Notes under the pieces: generated by a model
Told to the model about the DNA's origin: nothing
The model's input: only the letters and a program-made list of their open reading frames with translations
The model's database searches: none
Assembly (NCBI GenBank): GCA_903904855.1
Contig: CAIVEH010000017.1
Location: 1-42,077, forward strand
Direction of reading: 5' to 3'
DNA: 42,077 bases
Source: an uncultured Bacteroidota bacterium
GTDB lineage: Bacteria > Bacteroidota > Bacteroidia > Chitinophagales > Chitinophagaceae
Made by a program: the position numbers and the translations under genes
In this document: positions 36,164-42,077 of the stretch, piece after piece
Layout: the number at the start of each line of letters is the position of its first letter
How positions within the stretch are numbered: the stretch's first letter is position 1

Positions 36164-36797
36164 TTGGAGGTTTATTTGTAAGATAAGCATTTATCCTCCT
36201 TACCTCATTGAATTGTTTTATTAGTCCTGCCATATTGAGATTGGCTAGTAGTAATGGACCATCTTTCAATTTGCCGTATTTTTTCTTTTTTGTGGTACCA
36301 TTTTTTTTATATCTGAAATACCTACTTAAAACTATACCTAGCCAATAATCAGGGTTCTTGATGTTTTCAGGAATCAATTTGAATATGTCGTCACCTTCTA
36401 TATTGCCAGTTCGGATAAAGGTATCAGAATAGGTTTTGATTATTGCGGAAGGTTGGGATAATATCCAGGTTTCCATTGCCTGAACCATAAAAAAAACCTG
36501 ATCTTTGTATTCAGATAAGCTAAATTCTTCCAGTTTATTTGCCAAATCAGATTCCGGGCAATCTGAATCAATAAGTAAAATGCAGTTTCCATCAGGTTGA
36601 GTTGCAATAAATGATTTTACAGCTTGTTTATAACCACTGCCTGATTCAATAACCAGATTAAAGGATGATGGTTCAAAAATTCCTGATAGAAGTAAATGAA
36701 AACTTTCCCGGAATTTTTCACTGTTATCAAATGTTTCCGCATCAATATTATCATGAGGAAGCACACCGCCTTCAACTACAATTTTAATGGTTACCAT
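36147..36797 (-). CDS. TOPRIM-like DUF4276-type protein, partner of the AAA ATPase
   Basis: This 216-residue protein starts with a strand and acidic residue (KIVVEGG, E9) and has CILLIDSDCPESD with D77 and D79, the arrangement of TOPRIM metal-binding residues. The later VQAMETWILSQPSAI and the lysine-rich KKNGTTKKKKYGK are typical of DUF4276 proteins found next to OLD-like ATPases. It starts seven bases inside the ATPase gene (ATGGTAA contains both start and stop), so the two are coupled. A nuclease or effector role is inferred from comparison with AriB of PARIS, AbiL/RloB and OLD nucleases, which it resembles in organisation only. Its final codons extend 17 bp into yajQ, giving an odd serine-rich tail (PPTSSSC). 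Confidence 0.72.
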   Translation of the reverse strand: MVTIKIVVEGGVLPHDNIDAETFDNSEKFRESFHLLLSGIFEPSSFNLVIESGSGYKQAVKSFIATQPDGNCILLIDSDCPESDLANKLEEFSLSEYKDQVFFMVQAMETWILSQPSAIIKTYSDTFIRTGNIEGDDIFKLIPENIKNPDYWLGIVLSRYFRYKKNGTTKKKKYGKLKDGPLLLANLNMAGLIKQFNEVRRINAYLTNKPPTSSSC

Positions 36798-38017
36798 CTC
36801 TTACCCCCGATTTTTCCCCTGAGCCAGAGCTGACCTACTAAAAAATCATCGCTCCAGTTTTCAAAATCAGTTTCTGTTTTGCGGGTGACAATGGTTTTAT
36901 TATTTTCATCTTTTTCGAATACGATTACATCATCAATTTCGAATGAATTTAATAACTGTGGGGAGTGAGTAGCAATAATAACTTGTGAATTAGTTGATGC
37001 TTTTTTTATGACTTCGGCAGTAGTATTAATCATGTCAGGATGCAAACCGATTTCAGGTTCATCAATACATACAAGGTTCCCTCTATCTGGATTAAGAAAA
37101 ATCGATAAAATTAACAGATACCTTAAGGTGCCATCAGATATTTGCTCGATTCCTACAGTTTTTGCCAATTTTTTTTCTCTGAGAGTTAAATAGAAATTAT
37201 TGCCTAATTTATCGAAACTAATATCTTTGAAATTTGGATTTACCTTATTCAACATTTCTTCAATTTTTTCATATTGAAGTGTATGATGGTTTTTAAGTCT
37301 GCTTAAAATTTGTACCAGATTTTCACCTGAAGAAAGCAATTTTGTTTCAATACCATCAAAACTTTTTTGACGAATTCTACTTTCCAAAGTTGTGTCAAAG
37401 TAATCGTAAACTGATATTGAATCTATGGCTAATTTAAGAGTATATAAAGGCAAAAATCTAATTGGATCTGAAATTTGTCTTAGAATAAGTTCCTGTTCTT
37501 TAAAAGATATACTTCTATCATTCTGAGGATAATGCTGAATACCTACCTTACTATTTTCCCTAGTTGAAATAATACCTTTGCCATTATCCATTTTAAGAAA
37601 AACAAATGGAGTAGTTTGTTTTTTTTCCTTACCATTGTATAAATATTCCTCAACATAATATGAGGTAACGCCAGTTTTGTGAATGGTAATTTCATAAACT
37701 AGATTTTCACGAAACTCATATCCGTTTCCATTAACAACTTTATTAATTACTTCACAGTCAAACTCATAAAAGAGTTTTATTGTATCAGATTTTGATTCAT
37801 TGAAATTGGCTACCGTATTAAAACCTCCCCAATCCTTTAAGAATAATTTTTCTAATCCCTTTCCAGATATACTTTCGTATAGGAAACGAATTGCTTTCAG
37901 AAAATTTGATTTACCACTACCATTAATACCTACTAATATATTTACTCCTGCGTTTAATTCTATTGTGGTTGATTCACTGAAAGAGAAAAAATTTTCGAGT
38001 GTTATCCTTTTTATCAT
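36791..38017 (-). CDS. AAA/ABC-type ATPase of an OLD-like two-gene module
   Basis: This 408-residue protein belongs to the AAA_15/AAA_21 group of SMC/ABC-like ATPases. The start KRITLENFFSFSESTTIELN is typical of these; Walker A is GINGSGKS at 30-37. The signature-like ISDGTLRYLL and Walker B LVCIDEPEIGLHP (D319, E320) are intact, and H351 in IATHSPQLL is the switch histidine. It contains no TOPRIM domain of its own, which the next gene supplies. Proteins of this kind sense or regulate in phage-defence pairs, but no test of that can be read from the sequence. The pair is more AT-rich than its neighbours, suggesting acquisition. A TAACTTTG box lies four bases before its ATG. Confidence 0.87.
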   Translation of the reverse strand: MIKRITLENFFSFSESTTIELNAGVNILVGINGSGKSNFLKAIRFLYESISGKGLEKLFLKDWGGFNTVANFNESKSDTIKLFYEFDCEVINKVVNGNGYEFRENLVYEITIHKTGVTSYYVEEYLYNGKEKKQTTPFVFLKMDNGKGIISTRENSKVGIQHYPQNDRSISFKEQELILRQISDPIRFLPLYTLKLAIDSISVYDYFDTTLESRIRQKSFDGIETKLLSSGENLVQILSRLKNHHTLQYEKIEEMLNKVNPNFKDISFDKLGNNFYLTLREKKLAKTVGIEQISDGTLRYLLILSIFLNPDRGNLVCIDEPEIGLHPDMINTTAEVIKKASTNSQVIIATHSPQLLNSFEIDDVIVFEKDENNKTIVTRKTETDFENWSDDFLVGQLWLRGKIGGKRW

Positions 38018-38021
38018 GTCA

Positions 38022-38029
38022 CAAAGTTA
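38022..38029 (-). promoter_or_regulatory. Putative -7 box of the ATPase/TOPRIM pair
   Basis: The minus strand reads TAACTTTG (TAnnTTTG) ending five bases before the ATG at 38017, so transcription would begin at or just before the start codon, giving a leaderless or near-leaderless message. No -33 TTG is present at the usual distance. Confidence 0.4.
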
Positions 38030-38249
38030 ATATTAAAAATCATTTTTTTTTGAAGTGTTCTAACAAATTGAAATTTACTCCGATCAAGTTTTTGTCAGGT
38101 TTAATACTTTTATGTAACAAATGTGGTATTCTTACTAAATTAAAAAGCATTCCGAACAATTGAAATAGATTCAATCAAGCGATAACCATAAAATAGTACT
38201 GACTATCCTACAATAATCATCTGCACTATAAATACCTCAAAATACCACT

Positions 38250-38257
38250 TATCTTTG
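38250..38257 (+). promoter_or_regulatory. Putative -7 box of the TPR/MORN gene
   Basis: TATCTTTG matches TAnnTTTG, 25 nt before the ATG at 38283. No -33 TTG is seen. The box argues for the ATG at 38283 rather than the TTG at 38274. Confidence 0.4.
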
Positions 38258-38282
38258 AATCGGTAACTATAAATTGAATCCG

Positions 38283-40343
38283 ATGTCTAAATTCTATAAA
38301 TTCCTGCTTTTTGCGGTAATTGTTCTGGGTACAGGAAATGCGAAAGCGCAAATTCCTTATATCGATTCGAAGGAGGTGCTGAAACAAGGGTATGAGCAGC
38401 ATAAAGACCGGAACTACAAGAAAGCGCTGGAATATTACCGGCAGATAAACGAAGCAGATACCAATTATGCTGCCGCAGTTTACGAACAGGTGCTTACACT
38501 ACAGGCAGATAGTTCATTTAATGACGCAAAGACTCTTGCATTGTTTGGGTTACGCCTTCCAAGAGCAAACCAACGTGATTTTCTGCTGGCACTGGCGGCT
38601 TCCTTCGATTACCTGGGCCAGCCAGACAGTTCATTGATTATTTATGATTCTTTAAGAAGGTTATACCCAACCGATCATCAGTCTGCTTATGAAAAAGGTA
38701 TTCTTTACTTCAGGAAAAAGAATTACGACAGTGCGATTTCCTATTTCCAGCAGTCATTGTTGATAAACCCAAACTATTATAAATCGCATTATATGCTTGG
38801 GCTGGTATTTGCCCTGCAGGGAAGATTGACGGAATCGGTAATAGCCATGCAAACTTCACTGTTAATGACTTCAAATGCCGACCAGGCAAAGAAGTCCATT
38901 TTGATAATCAATAACATTATAACAGGTAATGATGAATCGGTAAAAATGCATAGTGAGAAGAATGAAAAATACAGTCATCCGGTTTTTGATGAAATTGATG
39001 ACCTGATACTTTCAAAACTGGCGCTGCACGATGAGTATAAATTGCAGATGAGCCTTAATGACAATATTTTCAGGCAGTCGCAACTGGTAATGGAGAAGCT
39101 GAAATATGACCCGGCAGATGGCAATTTTGTAATGCAGTTTTATGTACCTGTGCTAACACAATTATTCAGAGATAAAATGTTTGAACCCTTTATTCTTGAG
39201 CTTTATTCGGGTTTTGGTTTTGAAAATGTCGATAATCTTACCAGGAAACGATCAAAGGATGTCGAAGAAGTAAAAGGTATAGTATTCCCTTATTTCAATA
39301 AGATACAAGCCACAAGAGAGCTGTATTTTAAAGCCCGTGCAAATGCCAGAGAAATGTACCACTACAATACGGAGGATAACAGGATAATAATAGGGGAAAT
39401 TAAAACCATAGGCAAAGAAAGGCTAATTACCGGTAGCGCCACTTTTCTGCGGGGCGACCATACTATAAAAGCAAGAGGCACTTTTAATGCAATGGGTAAA
39501 AAAGAAGGGTGGTGGTACTATTATTATACTACTGGAAAATTGATGTCAAAAGCTTTTTATAAGAATGATGAAGAGCGGGATACATCATTTGATTATTATG
39601 GCAACGGTAACCTCAGGCAGATGGTAACCCGGGATATAGCAGGAAATAAAAAGATTGAATACAACTATGAGTATGGTGGTTGGTTATCATCGGTAAAAAC
39701 AACATTGCCTGATAAAACTGTGGAGGACAATAGCTACTATGCCGGCGGACAGCTGGAAAGCAGGGTAATTTATGATGGTGATAATGTTAAAGACGGTGCC
39801 TACACTATTTACTTTGACAATGGCAAGGTTAAGAAACAATTGGTAATTAAAGGTGGCAAGATTGAAGGTCTGCTAAAAATGTTCTACAGAAACGGACAAT
39901 TGAGTAGCAGTTTGAATTATGTAAAGGGTAAAGAAGATGGCGCTTATGAGGATTACTATGCAAACGGGCAACTAAAAGAAAAGGGAACGTATTCCTCAGG
40001 TAAAAAATCGGGACCGTATGAAATTCATACCAATACGGGCAGGCTGGAAGAAAAGGGTATTTATGATGACGGTGCTAAAGAAGAAATATCAAGGTATAAT
40101 GATAGTAGCGCCCTTTTCGCTTATTTTAAACTAAAGAAAAATGTACCTGTAAAACTCAGATTCCTGGATGAAGACCAGCATGTACTGTATGAAAAGGAAG
40201 ATAAAAACGGAATTTATGAATACCCGATTTATAATGCCATCGGGAATAAATCGGTGGATATGAAAATAAGCGAGAATGGAAACAGGAACGGCTTGCTTAC
40301 ATTCTATTATTATACCGGGGCCAGAAGCGAGGCGGGCAATTAA
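38283..40343 (+). CDS. Secreted TPR and MORN-repeat protein, N-terminal part
   Basis: The protein is 686 residues from the ATG at 38283 (an in-frame TTG at 38274 is less likely). A signal peptide (FYKFLLFAVIVLGTGNAKAQ) is followed by TPR-like helices up to about 220 (EKGILYFRKKNYDSAISYFQ; KSHYMLGLVFALQGRLTESV). From about 390 on, MORN_2-type repeats appear (KKEGWWYYYYTTGKLMS, YRNGQLSSSLNYVKGKEDG). It ends ARSEAGN then TAA at 40341-40343. The frame continues open beyond this stop for another 416 codons of the same repeats, so this is probably one gene of about 1,100 residues broken by a nonsense codon. Such YwqK-like proteins are common in Bacteroidota and have no settled function. Confidence 0.8.
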   Translation: MSKFYKFLLFAVIVLGTGNAKAQIPYIDSKEVLKQGYEQHKDRNYKKALEYYRQINEADTNYAAAVYEQVLTLQADSSFNDAKTLALFGLRLPRANQRDFLLALAASFDYLGQPDSSLIIYDSLRRLYPTDHQSAYEKGILYFRKKNYDSAISYFQQSLLINPNYYKSHYMLGLVFALQGRLTESVIAMQTSLLMTSNADQAKKSILIINNIITGNDESVKMHSEKNEKYSHPVFDEIDDLILSKLALHDEYKLQMSLNDNIFRQSQLVMEKLKYDPADGNFVMQFYVPVLTQLFRDKMFEPFILELYSGFGFENVDNLTRKRSKDVEEVKGIVFPYFNKIQATRELYFKARANAREMYHYNTEDNRIIIGEIKTIGKERLITGSATFLRGDHTIKARGTFNAMGKKEGWWYYYYTTGKLMSKAFYKNDEERDTSFDYYGNGNLRQMVTRDIAGNKKIEYNYEYGGWLSSVKTTLPDKTVEDNSYYAGGQLESRVIYDGDNVKDGAYTIYFDNGKVKKQLVIKGGKIEGLLKMFYRNGQLSSSLNYVKGKEDGAYEDYYANGQLKEKGTYSSGKKSGPYEIHTNTGRLEEKGIYDDGAKEEISRYNDSSALFAYFKLKKNVPVKLRFLDEDQHVLYEKEDKNGIYEYPIYNAIGNKSVDMKISENGNRNGLLTFYYYTGARSEAGN

Positions 40344-41591
40344 ACTGAAGGCGATGAGGATGGAGATAATAAAATGTTCTTCAAAGATGGTAAAATAAGG
40401 ACGGAGCAAAGCTATGCGAAGGATAAAAAAGATGGCTATTATAGGAACTACTATTATAATGGGATAGTAAATTCGGAAGGATGGTATAAAGAAGGGAAAA
40501 AGCAGGGTTTGTGGCGATATTTTCAGATAAACGGGAAATTGAAGAATGAAATTTATTACCTCAATGATGAAATAAATGGTAATTACGTTTACTACAATGT
40601 TAATGGCGAAATAGAGGACAAGTTCTTGTATGATTACGGTATACCGGTTGGGTATGTATGTTATGATACAGCCGGCAACCTGGTAGACAGTAATTATTTT
40701 GGTACTCGCAACGGCGAGTTTGCTTTTACCCATTTCAAAGCTCAGCCAAAGCTGGTGGATTCAAGGTTTACTATAAGGGACGGGAATTATGATGGGCCCA
40801 CAACCTGGAGTTTTGTAAATGGAAATGTAAGCAAGCGGGAATATTTCAAAACAGGTCACCTGGATAGTTTAAGTACTACTTATTTTCCTGATGGTAAGGT
40901 TAGTATTAAAGGAATGTACACGAATGGACAGAAAACCGGTAAATGGGAATATTTTGATGAAACAGGAAGCCTGGTAAGGGATGAGGATTACAACAGCTTT
41001 GGTGAACTTGATGGTAAGGTAAATCTTTATGCCTGTGGAGTCAGGCACTTACAGTATAGTTACGTAAGTGGCAATAAATCGGGTGAGCAGAATTACTATG
41101 GCGAAAATGACAGGGTAGCGTTCAAACTGATTTATCTGGATGATAATCTTACAGGGTATACCTATGAAGGTAAAGATGGTAAAATACTACCGGTAATAAA
41201 ACTGAAGAATGGAACAGGAAAAATGGTGGCTTATTACAGTAATGGCAAAGTTTCGGGAGAAGCAAACTTCAATCAGAATGTTGTGCAAGGCCCGCTTAAG
41301 GTATATTATTCAAACGGCCAGGTTTCGGAAGAACGCAATTATAAATATTTTGACCTTCATGGCCCTTTCAAAAGGTTTAATCAGGATGGCAAACTGGTTT
41401 ATGAAGCCAATTACGTTGATGATGAAGTAAATGGAGCTGAACGCACATATAACAAAGACGGGAAGATGATAATAGACGCAAATTATTATCATGGTCATAA
41501 ACATGGAGCAACAGTAGTATGGGATGCGGCAGGTAATAACAGCTCGGTATATAATTATCATTATGGATTGCTAACAGCCACATCAAAATAA
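40344..41591 (+). pseudogene. MORN-repeat C-terminal part after an in-frame stop
   Basis: This segment is in the same frame as the preceding gene and has no other stop. A separate start is possible at the ATG at 40374, giving 405 residues without a signal peptide. It holds about ten or more MORN_2 units of the type KKDGYYRNYYYNGIVNSEGWY, NGKVSGEANF and GPLKVYYSNGQVSEERNY. The TAA falls inside one MORN unit, at the place where the unit normally has a tyrosine (GN*TEGDEDGDNKMFFKDGK), so TAT or TAC to TAA is the simplest explanation. Without a signal peptide a stand-alone product would stay in the cytoplasm, which favours a single broken gene or readthrough. Confidence 0.7.
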
Positions 41592-41977
41592 TGGCCCATT
41601 CACAAATAAGCGGTTACTGGTATACTGTATTTGCCCTCAGCTACGTAATACTGACTACAGGACAATCTGCTGTTATGGCACAGGAATATGATGTTATCTA
41701 TAAAAAATACAGCAATGAGCAGGCAGTATTCACCTCGGTTAAAGAGCAATTGGTGATAGATAATGAGAAGGGCATACTGGTAGCTCACAGTAATATATCG
41801 AGAGAAAAAATGCTGATCGGTGAATTGTCGCCAGGCATTTTCAACAAAGAGTTTATTTACTATAGTTCCTTTAATAAATTGCTGGACTTTGATGCCGGTG
41901 CCTCTATATACGAAAACAACGGGTACAGGAAATTAAATAAGTTTACTTCAAAAACCATTATAGGTATAGGCGTTTAG
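41591..41977 (+). CDS. Partial secreted protein, possibly DUF3857-type, truncated by frameshift
   Basis: The ATG overlaps the stop of the previous gene (TAATG), so the two are probably coupled. A hydrophobic N-terminal segment ending in VMAQ suggests a signal peptide. The mature part (EYDVIYKKYSNEQAVFTSVKEQ and onward) has the beta-strand pattern of the N-terminus of DUF3857/transglutaminase-associated proteins, though this is tentative. The frame stops at 41975-41977 after only 128 residues, far short of that family. Pieces in other frames continue downstream (DRNNVALPYGEE at about 41976-42014; ERRITFACVNS from about 42004), consistent with one or two frameshifts. Confidence 0.5.
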   Translation: MAHSQISGYWYTVFALSYVILTTGQSAVMAQEYDVIYKKYSNEQAVFTSVKEQLVIDNEKGILVAHSNISREKMLIGELSPGIFNKEFIYYSSFNKLLDFDAGASIYENNGYRKLNKFTSKTIIGIGV

Positions 41978-42077
41978 ATCGCAATAATGTAGCTTTGCCT
42001 TATGGAGAGGAGAATTACCTTTGCATGTGTTAATTCAATTATGTTCAACCTACGGTTTAAAACAGACGACGACTGCC
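41978..42077 (+). pseudogene. Probable continuation of the frameshifted gene to the window end
   Basis: An open frame from about 42001 (ATGGAGAGG) reads MERRITFACVNSIMFNLRFK and runs off the window. Together with DRNNVALPYGEE in another frame it looks like the continuation of the gene starting at 41591. The fragment is too short to assign. Confidence 0.3.

Noticed and set aside
38274-38282. TTG start for the TPR/MORN protein
   Set aside because: The ATG three codons later gives the same signal peptide and is better placed relative to the TATCTTTG box.
1-42077. tRNA, rRNA, riboswitch or intact insertion sequence
   Set aside because: None of the intergenic stretches showed a cloverleaf, rRNA-like sequence, known riboswitch core or transposase reading frame by eye.

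Overview
The window looks like chromosomal DNA from a member of the Bacteroidota, probably a Chitinophagaceae-like bacterium. The evidence is several promoters of the Bacteroidota type (TTG about 19-20 bp before TAnnTTTG), two secreted proteins with C-terminal type IX secretion (T9SS) sorting domains, bshA of bacillithiol synthesis, a four-helix-bundle intervening-sequence-type gene, and RpoB/RpoC sequences of that phylum. No rRNA, tRNA, CRISPR array or intact transposase was seen. The genus assignment is inference.

Layout, left to right. 1-720 is a non-coding stretch with REP-like hairpins and a possible broken gene at the edge. 721-1617 (-) is a MauE/DoxX-like membrane protein fused to a thioredoxin-like domain. 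2067-2525 (+) is a small lipoprotein with a clear promoter and terminator. 3101-11691 is rpoB and rpoC, separated by a four-helix-bundle (IVP/S23-type) gene flanked by an 18-bp inverted repeat. 12098-14800 is a T9SS-exported propeller/PKD-like protein, preceded by a tandem LytTR-type operator candidate. On the minus strand, 19776-14945 holds an NHL-propeller protein, a LytTR response regulator split by a 14-A homopolymer, and a LytS-type sensor kinase with a large periplasmic propeller.

The plus strand then carries nadE, a Uma2-type nuclease-like gene, an APC amino-acid permease, an arylsulfotransferase-like secreted protein, and a 2,714-residue secreted adhesin-like protein with 20 tandem repeats of about 89 residues. 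bshA and a yajQ homologue follow. Convergent with yajQ is a two-gene AAA ATPase + TOPRIM-like cassette that resembles defence or OLD-type modules. The right end is a TPR/MORN-repeat locus interrupted by one in-frame TAA, followed by a partial, apparently frameshifted gene at the window edge.

The items most worth a second look are the IVP unit embedded in the rpoBC transcript with long complementary arms, the homopolymer switch in the response regulator together with a LytTR-like direct repeat upstream of a T9SS cargo gene, the ATPase/TOPRIM pair overlapping the 3' end of yajQ, and the giant repeat protein. Several genes are broken by a single base (18116-18129, 40341-40343, after 41977, possibly 11888-11895). 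Either this sequence carries indel or substitution errors, or the strain has real phase-variable or decaying loci; reads are needed to tell.
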